From contig NZ_CP118610.1 of NCBI RefSeq assembly GCF_028993555.1, positions 868,001 to 932,000 of the forward strand: 64,000 nucleotides of DNA, written 5' to 3'. Shown here in pieces: positions 1-8,160 of the stretch. Below the pieces are notes generated by a model. It worked only from the letters and a program-made list of their open reading frames with translations. It did no database searches and had not been told where the DNA came from. The stretch is from Ensifer adhaerens. GTDB taxonomy: Bacteria; Pseudomonadota; Alphaproteobacteria; Rhizobiales; Rhizobiaceae. The position numbers and the translations under genes were made by a program. Each line of letters begins with the position of its first letter. Within the stretch, counting starts at the first letter, position 1.

Positions 1-665
1 TGCCCTTCCTTGGTGACGTGGCCGACGAGAACGACGGCGGTTCCCGTCTGCTTGGCAAAGCGGATCATCGCCTGCACGCCGGTCCGAACCTGGGTCACCG
101 TGCCGGGTGCCGAATCGACGATGTCGCTCCAGAGCGTCTGGATCGAGTCGATGATTACGAGATCGGGGCGCTTGCCTTCCGAAAGGGTCGCGAGGATATC
201 CTCGACATTGGTCTCGGCGGCAAGCAACACGTCGCTGTCGGCCGCACCCAGGCGTTGGGCGCGCAGCCGCACCTGCGCCACGGCCTCTTCACCCGAGACA
301 TAGATGACGCGGTGCTTGCGGCGCGAGAGTGCGGCAGCGGCCTGCATCAGCACCGTCGATTTGCCGATGCCGGGATCGCCGCCGACGAGCAGCGCCGAGC
401 CGCGCACGAAGCCGCCGCCAGTCACGCGGTCCAGTTCCGAAATGCCGGTCTGGATGCGCGGGGCATCCTCGATATCGCCGGAAAGCGTGGTGAGCGCCAC
501 CGGGCGTCCCTTCTTCGGCGCGCGCGACGGACCGCCGCCGATGCCGGCCGTCGGGTCGTCCTCGATGATGGTGTTCCACTCGCCGCAGCCTTCGCACTTG
601 CCGGCCCAGCGGGTGTGGACGGTGCCGCAGTTCTGGCAGATGAATTGTGTGCGGGCTTTCGCCAT
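1..665 (-). CDS. radA: DNA repair protein RadA, N-terminal part (cut by window edge)
   Basis: RadA is a RecA-like ATPase that processes branched recombination intermediates. About 221 N-terminal residues are visible; the C-terminal part lies outside the window. The start is the ATG at 663-665, giving MAKARTQFIC. A four-cysteine zinc finger (C10, C13, C24, C27) is followed by the Walker A motif GGDPGIGKST at about residues 95-104 and a Walker B-like stretch DLVIIDSIQT near residue 185. It lies downstream of alr on the same strand, so it may be co-transcribed across a gap of about 150 bp. Identification is secure because zinc finger plus RecA-type P-loop in this order is diagnostic. Confidence 0.96.
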   Translation of the reverse strand, partial: MAKARTQFICQNCGTVHTRWAGKCEGCGEWNTIIEDDPTAGIGGGPSRAPKKGRPVALTTLSGDIEDAPRIQTGISELDRVTGGGFVRGSALLVGGDPGIGKSTVLMQAAAALSRRKHRVIYVSGEEAVAQVRLRAQRLGAADSDVLLAAETNVEDILATLSEGKRPDLVIIDSIQTLWSDIVDSAPGTVTQVRTGVQAMIRFAKQTGTAVVLVGHVTKEG

Positions 666-813
666 CGAGGTCGACTTTCGAAATCTGGAGGGCCACCGGC
701 GGCCGCGCGGGGCGGTGACAGAAGAATCACCTTTATCGTCACATAATGCCGTGAAGCGCGGAACAAAAGGTGAATTTTAGCGAAGGCCGCGAGGAATTCA
801 CGGGAAAACCGCG

Positions 814-1953
814 TCAGGCGGCGCCGACATAGTTCCTGATGTAACGACGTCCGAGGCTTGTCAGCAGCTCATAGCCGATGGTGCCGCCAGCGCGTGCAAC
901 GTCGTCAATGGCGATGTTTCGGCCGAAAAGCTCGATGTAATCGCCCGGTCGCGCTGCACCGGCGGGCAGGTCGGTGACGTCGAAGAGGCTGAGGTCCATG
1001 GTGACGCGCCCCACATGCGCAACGCGCTTGCCGTGCAGGAAACCGAATGCCCCTGACGGGGTTGCCTGCCGCAGAGTCACGCCGCCGCCGGAAACAGAAC
1101 GATGGTAGCCGTCGGCGTAGCCGACCGCGACGGTGGCGATGCGGCTGTCCCTGTCGAAACGGGCGGAGGCGCCGTAGCTTGCCGTTCCGCCGGCAGCAAC
1201 TTCGCGAATCTGGATGATCCTGGCCTCGGCGGTCACCACAGGCGTCATCGGGTTGACGAGATCGTTGATCGCCTCGCCGCCATAGACGGCGATGCCCGGA
1301 CGGGTGAGTTCGAAGTGATAGTCGGCACCGAGGAAGACGCCGCCTGAATTGGCAAGGCTCGCGTCGACGCCCTCATAGGCGGCGGTCGCTTCCAGGAAGC
1401 GAGCAAGCTGGTAGGCGTTGAGCGGATGCGCCGGTTCGTCGGCACAGGCGAGGTGGCTCATGATGAGCATGGGCGAGAAGCTTGCAGGCCGCGCCGGGTC
1501 GTTGGCAAGCGCCACCGCTGCCTCGACCGAGAGGCCCAGCCGGTTCATGCCTGTATCGACATGCAGGACGCAGGGGTGGTCGCCACGTTCGGAAAGCGCG
1601 GCCATGAACACGGCAAGCTGTTCGTCGGAGTTGATGACGGGCACCAGGTCATTGTCGAAGAAGAGCTCTTCGTTTCCCGGCCACATGCCGGCGAGAATGT
1701 AGATGCGGCCGTCAGGGACGAGGGGGCGCAATTCCGCCCCTTCCTCGGCATTGGCCACGAAGAAATCGCGCGCACCGGCGGCATAGAGGGCAGGGGCCGC
1801 GGTTTCGATACCGAGCCCATAGGCGTCCGCTTTCAGGACCGCTGCCGCCCGCGCCTTGCCTGAGCGCGCGTTCATCGCCCGCCAATTGTCGGCAAGCGCA
1901 CCGAGATCGATCGTGAGGCGGTTGGAGGCGGAGAGGAATTCTGGGGGGAGCAT
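814..1953 (-). CDS. alr: Alanine racemase
   Basis: PLP-dependent interconversion of L- and D-alanine for peptidoglycan. The chosen start is the ATG at 1951-1953 (MLPPEFLSAS), which has a GAAGGTG ribosome site just upstream; a longer reading to 2028 adds 25 residues that do not look like the family. The product is 379 aa, normal for Alr. The PLP lysine lies in LKADAYGLG (K41), and the second catalytic base is the tyrosine of the GTASYGASARF stretch in the C-terminal barrel. radA follows on the same strand; the AraC gene at 2055 is divergent, so about 100 bp holds both promoters. Confidence 0.96.
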   Translation of the reverse strand: MLPPEFLSASNRLTIDLGALADNWRAMNARSGKARAAAVLKADAYGLGIETAAPALYAAGARDFFVANAEEGAELRPLVPDGRIYILAGMWPGNEELFFDNDLVPVINSDEQLAVFMAALSERGDHPCVLHVDTGMNRLGLSVEAAVALANDPARPASFSPMLIMSHLACADEPAHPLNAYQLARFLEATAAYEGVDASLANSGGVFLGADYHFELTRPGIAVYGGEAINDLVNPMTPVVTAEARIIQIREVAAGGTASYGASARFDRDSRIATVAVGYADGYHRSVSGGGVTLRQATPSGAFGFLHGKRVAHVGRVTMDLSLFDVTDLPAGAARPGDYIELFGRNIAIDDVARAGGTIGYELLTSLGRRYIRNYVGAA

Positions 1954-2054
1954 GCCGGACACCTTCGTGGACGATCCGAAGAGCAATACAGCCAACGGCG
2001 GATGGTCGCAAACACTCCCCTCTCGCATCGCCGTGGTGCGACGCTGAAGGAAGG

Positions 2055-2963
2055 ATGAGCACTTTTGTGCAAGACGGGATCGGCCAGGATCACTATGGTT
2101 CCCGCATGCACACGATTTCGCAGCAACAGGCCATCGATGACACGCCGATTGAGGGCGCCGAACGCACGCGATTCTGGCGGGACGCGCGCTTCATGGGCAT
2201 GGAATGTCTCACGGCGACCTTCATCACCCACGAATTCGCGCCGCACGCCCACGAGACCTTCAGCATCGGTGCGATCGAGGCCGGCTCGCAGATCAGCAAG
2301 ATCAAGGGCGAGCGCTCGGAAGCTGGTCCCGGGGACTTCTACCTGATCAACCCCGACGAAATCCACGACGGTCACCCCGGCGGCAGCGGCTACCGTTATC
2401 GCATGGTCTATCCGAGCGCCGATCTGTTGGTAAACATCATCGAGGATGTGACCGGCCGCGCCTTCAGGGGAACGCCATCCTTCTCGAAGCGTGTGCTGCA
2501 GGATCCGGACCTCGCCTTGTCCTTTCATCAGGCTCACCGAACGCTTGAGCTGGCCGGCGGCACGCTCGAGGCCGAAGAAAAAATGTTCGGCGTGCTTGCG
2601 GCGATGTTCGAGCGGCACGGCAGCACGATCATCACCCCGATCGAGACGCGGGAGCAGTCCGCCGTGCATCGGGCACGGGATTTCCTCACCGAGAACTATG
2701 CCGAAGACGTCGGGCTCGAGGAACTCGCCAAGGTCGCAGGGCTCAGCCGCGCGCACCTGATCCGCGCCTTCCGGAAGGAATTCCATATCACCCCGCATGC
2801 CTTCCTGACCGACAAGCGCGTGCGCGCCGCCAAGACCCTGCTCAGGCATGGCTGGTCGGCGGTGGATGCCGCCTATCAATGCGGCTTTGCCGACCAGGCG
2901 CATTTCAGCCGCCATTTCAAGGCGCGCACCGGCGTGACGCCTGGGGCCTTCCGCGCCGGCTGA
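2055..2963 (+). CDS. AraC family transcriptional regulator with cupin sensor domain
   Basis: A 302 aa AraC-type regulator. Residues about 45-130 form an AraC_binding cupin (FAPHAHETFSIGAIEAG, then DFYLINPDEIHDGHP, typical of the arabinose-binding fold). Residues about 200-300 hold the two helix-turn-helix motifs (LAKVAGLSRAHLIRAFRK and YQCGFADQAHFSRHFK). The start at 2055 follows AAGGAAGG closely; an internal ATG at 2106 is an alternative. It lies 58 bp upstream of azlCD on the same strand, which suggests that it controls amino-acid export, though alr divergent at 1953 is another possible target. The effector is unknown. Confidence 0.9.
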   Translation: MSTFVQDGIGQDHYGSRMHTISQQQAIDDTPIEGAERTRFWRDARFMGMECLTATFITHEFAPHAHETFSIGAIEAGSQISKIKGERSEAGPGDFYLINPDEIHDGHPGGSGYRYRMVYPSADLLVNIIEDVTGRAFRGTPSFSKRVLQDPDLALSFHQAHRTLELAGGTLEAEEKMFGVLAAMFERHGSTIITPIETREQSAVHRARDFLTENYAEDVGLEELAKVAGLSRAHLIRAFRKEFHITPHAFLTDKRVRAAKTLLRHGWSAVDAAYQCGFADQAHFSRHFKARTGVTPGAFRAG

Positions 2964-3021
2964 TCACTTTCGTTCAATACGGGACCTGTTTGCGCCTATA
3001 GACGTTTTCCGTTTCGCGTGA

Positions 3022-3738
3022 ATGGAGACAAGGACGTTGCAGGTAAGAAGTGCGTTTCAGGAATTTCGGGCGGCGGCGATCACGATGACGCCGCTGATCG
3101 TCGCTGTGATGCCGATCGGCCTGGTGTTCGGTGCGGTGGCGGCGGCCAAGGGGCTGACGCCGGCGGAGGTGACGCTGATGAGCGCGCTGGTCTTTGCCGG
3201 CGGGTCGCAGTTCGTCGCCATGGATATCTGGACGCACCCGGCGTCCTGGGCCGCACTCGGCTTTTCGGCACTGCTCGTCAACATCCGCCACGTGCTGATG
3301 AGCGCCTCGATCGGCGCCAAGCTTGAAGGGTTCTCCGGGCCGGCGCGCTACGCGTCGATGCTGCTCCTCGCCGATGAAATCTGGGCGATGGCCGAAATGC
3401 GCGCGAGCAATGCTAAACTCACGCCCGCCTGGTATGCCGGCCTCGCCGTGCCCTTCTACTGCGCCTGGGTGCTGACGAGCCTGACGGGCGCGATGGTTGG
3501 CGCCTTGCTGGGCGATCCCAAGGTCATCGGCCTCGATTTCGCCTTTCCCGCCGTTTTCATCATTCTGGTCATGGGGTTCTGGAAGGGGCGAGAAACGGGT
3601 GCCGTTCTGGCAGCAAGCGCTTGTGCGGCCGTGGTCACACATCAATTGCTGCCGGGCGTCTGGTACATAGCGGCGGGTGCCGCAGCCGGCGTCGTCGTGG
3701 CGATGCTTTCAGGCGGACGCAAGGAGGCCCACGCATGA
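3022..3738 (+). CDS. azlC: AzlC family branched-chain amino acid exporter, large subunit
   Basis: A 238 aa inner-membrane protein with about seven hydrophobic segments. The family signature is clear in VMPIGLVFGAVAAAKGL and LVFAGGSQFVAMD, with the conserved LLVNIRHVLMSAS stretch in the middle. AzlC works with the small AzlD subunit to export branched-chain amino acids or analogues. The stop overlaps the azlD start in an ATGA, so the two are translationally coupled. The start at 3022 has no good Shine-Dalgarno sequence, so the exact N-terminus is uncertain. An AraC regulator immediately precedes it. Confidence 0.92.
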   Translation: METRTLQVRSAFQEFRAAAITMTPLIVAVMPIGLVFGAVAAAKGLTPAEVTLMSALVFAGGSQFVAMDIWTHPASWAALGFSALLVNIRHVLMSASIGAKLEGFSGPARYASMLLLADEIWAMAEMRASNAKLTPAWYAGLAVPFYCAWVLTSLTGAMVGALLGDPKVIGLDFAFPAVFIILVMGFWKGRETGAVLAASACAAVVTHQLLPGVWYIAAGAAAGVVVAMLSGGRKEAHA

Positions 3739-4046
3739 GCGTCGATCTCAACACATTCCTTGCAATTCTGGCCATGGCGGTCGCGACGATTGCGACCCGC
3801 ATCGGCGGTCTTGTGCTGATCCGCTATGTGACGATCGGAGAAAACCAGAAGCGCGCCCTTGAGGCCATTCCGCCAGCGGTGCTGATGGCTGTCATCGCAC
3901 CGACGGCCCTGGTCACCGGTCCGGCCGAAACGATTGCTGCTGCGGCGACGGCCGTTGCTGCAACCAGGTTGCCGCTCCTGGCATCCGTTGCCATCGGCGT
4001 GATTTCCGTGGCGCTGTTGCGTCAGGTTTTCGGCGGCGCCTGGTAA
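3735..4046 (+). CDS. azlD: AzlD family amino acid exporter, small subunit
   Basis: A 103 aa membrane protein with three to four hydrophobic helices, the small partner of AzlC. The start is the ATG at 3735, inside the ATGA overlap with azlC and 7-8 nt downstream of AAGGAGG. The reading frame is open further upstream, but that part is an azlC shadow. AIPPAVLMAVIAPTAL is typical of AzlD. A long hairpin at 4096-4135 lies 49 bp after the stop and probably ends the transcript. Confidence 0.9.
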   Translation: MSVDLNTFLAILAMAVATIATRIGGLVLIRYVTIGENQKRALEAIPPAVLMAVIAPTALVTGPAETIAAAATAVAATRLPLLASVAIGVISVALLRQVFGGAW

Positions 4047-4095
4047 AAGGCGCTGCCGGTTGAACCGATCACATTGGGACGGTTCGGTGGAAGTA

Positions 4096-4135
4096 GAGCG
4101 GGCTGGGAAACCGCATACATTTTCCCAGCCCGCTC
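4096..4135. terminator. Shared terminator hairpin between azlD and dnaB, related to a dispersed repeat
   Basis: A perfect 15-bp inverted repeat (arms 4096-4110 and 4121-4135) with a 10-nt loop. It lies between the convergent azlD and dnaB genes and can serve both strands; the inner arms end in AAA/TTT. The arm starts GAGCGGG and the loop region reads AACCGCATAC, words that also occur together at 13921-13960 on the opposite strand. It may therefore be an intergenic repeat used as a terminator. Confidence 0.7.
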
Positions 4136-4154
4136 CGGCCGCCCCCACGGAACG

Positions 4155-5657
4155 TCAGTGTTCCTCGTATTGGGTGAAGGAGGGATCGGCGAGGTCGGTG
4201 AAGCGCGTGAATTCCGACTGGAATGCGAGCTTCACGGTGCCGGTCGGTCCGTGACGCTGCTTGGCGATGATCACGTCTGCCGTGCCCTTAACCTGCTCCA
4301 TCTTCATCTTCCACTCTTCGTACTTCGGATCGAACTCGTCGCGCGGCTCCAGGTTCTTCACGTAGTATTCCTCACGGAACACGAAGAGCACGACGTCGGC
4401 GTCCTGCTCGATCGATCCCGATTCACGAAGGTCGGAAAGCTGCGGGCGCTTGTCTTCGCGGCTTTCCACCTGACGGGAGAGCTGCGACAGCGCGATGATC
4501 GGCACGTTCAGTTCCTTGCCGAGCGCCTTCAGGCCCGTGGTGATCTGGGTGATTTCCTGCACGCGATTGTCGCTGGACTTGCCCGAGCCGGTCATGAGCT
4601 GGATGTAGTCCACCACCAGGCAGTCGAGGCCGCGCTGGCGCTTGAGGCGGCGCGCGCGCGCAGACAGCTGGGCGATCGAGATACCACCGGTCTGGTCGAT
4701 GTAGAGCGGCACTTTCTGCATCATCTGCGAGCAGGCGACGAGCTTCTCGAAATCGGCCTCGGAAATGTCACCGCGGCGGATCTTCGACGAGGAGACTTCG
4801 GTCTGCTCGGAGATGATACGGGTGGCGAGCTGTTCGGACGACATTTCGAGCGAATAGAAGCCGACCACGCCGCCATTCCTGGCCTTGAATGAACCGTCGG
4901 CCTGGACTTCCGGCTCGTAGGCCGCTGCGATGTTGTAGGCGATGTTGGTGGCAAGCGAGGTCTTGCCCATGCCGGGGCGCCCTGCAAGCACGATCAAGTC
5001 CGAGCGCTGCAGGCCACCCATGCGAGCGTCCAGCGACAGGATGCCGGTCGATATGCCCGAGAGGCTGCCGTCACGTTCGAAGGCCTGGCCGGCCATGTCG
5101 ATCGCGAGCGCCACTGCGTCGTTGAACGACTGGAAACCGCCGTCGTATCGGCCGGTTTCGGCAAGCTCGAATAGCCGGCGCTCGGCGTCTTCGATCTGGC
5201 CCTGCGGCGGCATGTCGAGCGGCGCGTCGTAGGCGATGTTGACCATATCTTCGCCGATCGTGATCAGCGAGCGGCGAAGCGCCAGATCGTAGATCGCACG
5301 GCCATAGTCTTCGGCGTTGATGATCGAAACCGCTTCTGCCGCGAGGCGCGCGAGATATTGCGCGACGGTCAGGTCGCCGACCTTTTCGTCCGCCTTGAGG
5401 AAGGTCTTGATGGTGACCGGGTTCGCTGTCTTGCCCATGCGGATGATGTCGCCGGCAACCTCATAGATCTTGCGGTGCAGCGGTTCATGCAGGTGGACAG
5501 GCTTCAGGAAGTCCGAAACCCGATAGAAGGCGTCGTTGTTGACGAGGATCGCGCCGAGCAGGGCCTGTTCGGCTTCAAGGTTGTTCGGCGCCTCGCGATA
5601 GTGCTGGTCCACCTGATCCTTGCTGATAGGGGATAGCTTTCGCGCCGCGTCATTCAT
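4155..5657 (-). CDS. dnaB: Replicative DNA helicase DnaB
   Basis: The hexameric helicase that unwinds DNA at the replication fork. The 500 aa product starts with the DnaB N-terminal domain (NNLEAEQALLGAILVNNDAF, residues about 25-45) and carries a RecA-like C-terminal domain with Walker A GRPGMGKTS near residue 222. Also visible are Walker B CLVVDYIQLM and the DnaB motifs IIALSQLSRQVESR and KRPQLSDLRESGSIEQDAD. No intein is seen. It is monocistronic on the minus strand, ending at the shared hairpin at 4096-4135. Confidence 0.98.
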   Translation of the reverse strand: MNDAARKLSPISKDQVDQHYREAPNNLEAEQALLGAILVNNDAFYRVSDFLKPVHLHEPLHRKIYEVAGDIIRMGKTANPVTIKTFLKADEKVGDLTVAQYLARLAAEAVSIINAEDYGRAIYDLALRRSLITIGEDMVNIAYDAPLDMPPQGQIEDAERRLFELAETGRYDGGFQSFNDAVALAIDMAGQAFERDGSLSGISTGILSLDARMGGLQRSDLIVLAGRPGMGKTSLATNIAYNIAAAYEPEVQADGSFKARNGGVVGFYSLEMSSEQLATRIISEQTEVSSSKIRRGDISEADFEKLVACSQMMQKVPLYIDQTGGISIAQLSARARRLKRQRGLDCLVVDYIQLMTGSGKSSDNRVQEITQITTGLKALGKELNVPIIALSQLSRQVESREDKRPQLSDLRESGSIEQDADVVLFVFREEYYVKNLEPRDEFDPKYEEWKMKMEQVKGTADVIIAKQRHGPTGTVKLAFQSEFTRFTDLADPSFTQYEEH

Positions 5658-5911
5658 GTCGATTTATCTCTGCCTCTGTCTGGTGTGGCACCGGTTTGCG
5701 ATCTACCGCGAGCCGGGTCAAGTGCAGGGGGGACACACTCACAAAGCGTCTCATCAGAGCCTCGCGCTTTTCCCGTTGTTCGACTGATCCACAGGCCGGG
5801 TTCACAAAAGCGAAGAATCTCGCCTTCCCACAAAGTTGGACGTTGACGAGCGAATCACCCAACCGGGCAAGGGAAGTGTAGCTCTCTCCTCCACCTGCTC
5901 AAATCTCCATC

Positions 5912-5940
5912 TTGAAAGTTGCCCGCTTTTGGATTAGGTA
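5912..5940 (+). promoter_or_regulatory. Candidate sigma70 promoter of the marR-efflux operon
   Basis: TTGAAA (5912-5917), 17-nt spacer, TAGGTA (5935-5940). The -35 element is good and the -10 element is weak. It is placed so that the palindrome at 5954-5963 would fall just after the transcription start. Confidence 0.4.
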
Positions 5941-5953
5941 GAACCAAAATAAT

Positions 5954-5963
5954 TAGCATGCTA
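5954..5963. promoter_or_regulatory. Candidate MarR operator
   Basis: Perfect palindrome TAGCATGCTA inside an AT-rich flank (AATTAGCATGCTAGTAAT). It is located between the candidate promoter and the marR start, where binding by the encoded MarR protein would block transcription. MarR-family sites are typically short palindromes of this kind; direct binding is inferred. Confidence 0.45.
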
Positions 5964-5983
5964 GTAATATGGAAAAGATACCA

Positions 5984-6427
5984 ATGTATCAGCCCACCGT
6001 GAACCGCGAATTGTTCGATGCCCTGTCGCTGCTCAATCGCAAGCTGCGGGCCGTGTTCGATGCTCGGGTGAAGGAGAGGGGGCTGACGCTGTCGCGTGCT
6101 CGCGCACTCTTCGCCTTGACCCGGAAGGATGGTTTGAACCAGCGCGAGCTGGCCGATGAGCTCGACATTGAAACGCCGACGCTGGTGCGTTTGCTCGATG
6201 GCATGGAGAAGCAGGGGTTCATCGAACGGCGGGTCGAGCTCTCCGACCGACGCGCCAAGCAGATCCACATGACCGAGTATGGCCGCGGCGTCGCCGACGA
6301 GATCCTGAGGCTTGCCGATGAGATCCGCGCGGAAGTGCTCGAAGGTATCGACGCCGCCGAACTTGCCGTGACAAAGCGGGTGGTGCGGGCGATCGCCGAC
6401 AATATCCAGTCGCTGGCACGGGAGTGA
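5984..6427 (+). CDS. MarR family transcriptional repressor of the efflux operon
   Basis: A 147 aa winged-helix regulator. The helix-turn-helix and wing are in LTLSRARALFALTRKDGLNQ, ELADELDIETPTLVRLLDGM and FIERRVELSDRRAKQIHM (the last is the conserved wing DxRxK pattern). I chose the ATG at 5984, 7 nt after GGAAAAG, over the in-frame ATG at 5969, which nearly touches the palindrome. The gene runs directly into an MFS and an HlyD gene, the EmrR-EmrB-EmrA arrangement, so it probably represses its own operon until a toxic ligand binds. Confidence 0.88.
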   Translation: MYQPTVNRELFDALSLLNRKLRAVFDARVKERGLTLSRARALFALTRKDGLNQRELADELDIETPTLVRLLDGMEKQGFIERRVELSDRRAKQIHMTEYGRGVADEILRLADEIRAEVLEGIDAAELAVTKRVVRAIADNIQSLARE

Positions 6428-6432
6428 CGGCG

Positions 6433-8148
6433 ATGAGCGCAGTCTCGACTGCTGCTGCAAACGACAATCGCGGCGCCGCTCTGCGGGAAGCGGGCCTGGC
6501 CGGCGATGACAAGGAGGAAATTTCTCCCGTGGCACCGATCCCAGCCCCAGTCTCGGTCCCCGTGCCCGTCCCGGTCGACAAGAACCTGGCCATGTCGGCG
6601 GTCTATGTCGTCGGCTCGGTTCTTCTGTTCCTGACCCAGGGCCTGGGCATGAACCTGGCGCTAGCCAACCTGACGCAGGTCCAGGGTGCGCTCTCGGCGA
6701 CTTCGGTCGAGGCCGGTTGGTTGTCGGCGGCCTACATGGCGCCCAATGTCAGTCTTTCGATCGCACTGGTGAAGATTCGCGCCCAATACGGGCTGCGCCG
6801 CTTCGCCGAAATCAGCATCGTCGGCTTCGTCATCGTATCGCTGATGAACGTCTTCGTTTCCGACCTGCATTCCGCCATCGTCGTCCGCTTCATCAGTGGC
6901 ATCGCCGCCGCACCGATGTCGACGCTCGGCTTCCTCTACATGCTCGAAGCCTTTCCGCCCGCGCGCAAGCTGACGGTTGGTCTGGCACTGGCGCTCACCT
7001 GCACCACGATTTCCGCGCCGATCACCCGTCTCATCTCGCCGACCCTGATCGAGTACGGCCAGTGGCATGCGCTCTATACGCTCGAAATGGCGCTGGCGCT
7101 GATCGCGCTGCCAATCATCTATCTGCTGCCGCTGACGCCGGTGCCGCATGCCAAGGTCATCCAGCGCATGGATATCCTCAGCTATCTGCTCGTCGCCGTC
7201 GCCTTCGGCTGCCTCGCCATCGTGTTGACCATGGGGCGTCTCTACTGGTGGTTCGAGGCGCCCTGGCTCGGCATTCTCCTGGCCGTTTCAATCGCAACGC
7301 TGACGGCCGTGGTGCTGATCGAGCTCCATCGCAAGGTACCGTTGATCGACATACGCTGGATCGCTTCGAAGGAGATCGTGCACTTTGCTGCCGTTCTGCT
7401 CATCTTCCGCCTGGTTGCCTCCGAGCAGTCCACGATCGCGACGAACTTTTATCAGCAACTCGGCCTCCAGTTCGAGCAGGTCGCGACGCTCTATTGGATC
7501 ATTCTCGCCGCGGCGATAGCCGGTGGCCTGCTCTGTGCCGTGCTGATGAACCCGCAGCATGCAGAGCGTGCGCACATCCTGGCCCTCGGCCTGCTGGCGA
7601 CCGGCGCCTATATGGATAGCCAGGCGACGAGCCTGACACGGCCCGAGCAGATGTATCTGAGCCAGGCAATGATTGCCGCGGGCACCGCGCTTTTCCTGCC
7701 GCCGGCAATGGCGCGCGGCTTCAAGGCCGCGCTCGCTAAGGGGCCGAGTTACATCCTGAGCTTCATCGTGATCTTCCTCTTCACCCAGAGCATCGGCAGC
7801 CTGATCGGCTCCGCAGCCTTCGGCACCTTCGTAACGATCCGCGAAAAATTCCATTCCAACATTCTCGCCGAACAGATGGTCCTGTCGAACCCGCTGGTTG
7901 CCCAGCGCGTCAACCAGCTTTCCGCCGCCTATAGCAAAGTGATGGGCGACAAGACCTTGTTGGGTGGCGAGGGCACCGTGCTCCTGTCGCAGCACGTCAC
8001 CCGCGAAGCCTACATCCTCGCCTACAACGACGCATTCCTGCTTGCCGCCGTGATCGCGCTTTTCGCGCTCGCCGGCCTGCTCCTGCACATGTCCTACAAT
8101 TGGCTCACGCAGCGGCTGACTGGCCCTGCGCCAATGCCGGCCGCTTGA
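6433..8148 (+). CDS. MFS drug efflux permease, DHA2 (EmrB-like) type
   Basis: A membrane transporter of 571 aa from the ATG at 6433, which lies 8 nt after GGAG; an in-frame GTG at 6424 is possible. About fourteen hydrophobic helices follow a soluble N-terminal tail of roughly 50 residues containing an unusual Pro-Val run (PVSVPVPVPV). Weak DHA2 features such as the VEAGWLSAAYMAPN motif near helix 2 support the call. With the HlyD protein downstream it would form a two-membrane drug pump; substrates are not predictable. It follows marR with 5 bp between the stop and this start. Confidence 0.88.
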   Translation: MSAVSTAAANDNRGAALREAGLAGDDKEEISPVAPIPAPVSVPVPVPVDKNLAMSAVYVVGSVLLFLTQGLGMNLALANLTQVQGALSATSVEAGWLSAAYMAPNVSLSIALVKIRAQYGLRRFAEISIVGFVIVSLMNVFVSDLHSAIVVRFISGIAAAPMSTLGFLYMLEAFPPARKLTVGLALALTCTTISAPITRLISPTLIEYGQWHALYTLEMALALIALPIIYLLPLTPVPHAKVIQRMDILSYLLVAVAFGCLAIVLTMGRLYWWFEAPWLGILLAVSIATLTAVVLIELHRKVPLIDIRWIASKEIVHFAAVLLIFRLVASEQSTIATNFYQQLGLQFEQVATLYWIILAAAIAGGLLCAVLMNPQHAERAHILALGLLATGAYMDSQATSLTRPEQMYLSQAMIAAGTALFLPPAMARGFKAALAKGPSYILSFIVIFLFTQSIGSLIGSAAFGTFVTIREKFHSNILAEQMVLSNPLVAQRVNQLSAAYSKVMGDKTLLGGEGTVLLSQHVTREAYILAYNDAFLLAAVIALFALAGLLLHMSYNWLTQRLTGPAPMPAA

Positions 8149-8160
8149 TCAATCGAGTTG

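Larger units (their letters stand above)
5658..5983. other. Intergenic region between divergent dnaB and marR
   Basis: 326 bp holding the dnaB leader and, at its right end, the marR promoter and palindrome described separately. No convincing dnaB promoter was found by eye. An open frame on the minus strand (5650-5862) has no family resemblance and was not called. Confidence 0.6.

Noticed and set aside
5650..5862. 70-codon minus-strand frame overlapping the dnaB start
   Set aside because: Runs through the dnaB leader and start codon with no similarity; dnaB is certain.
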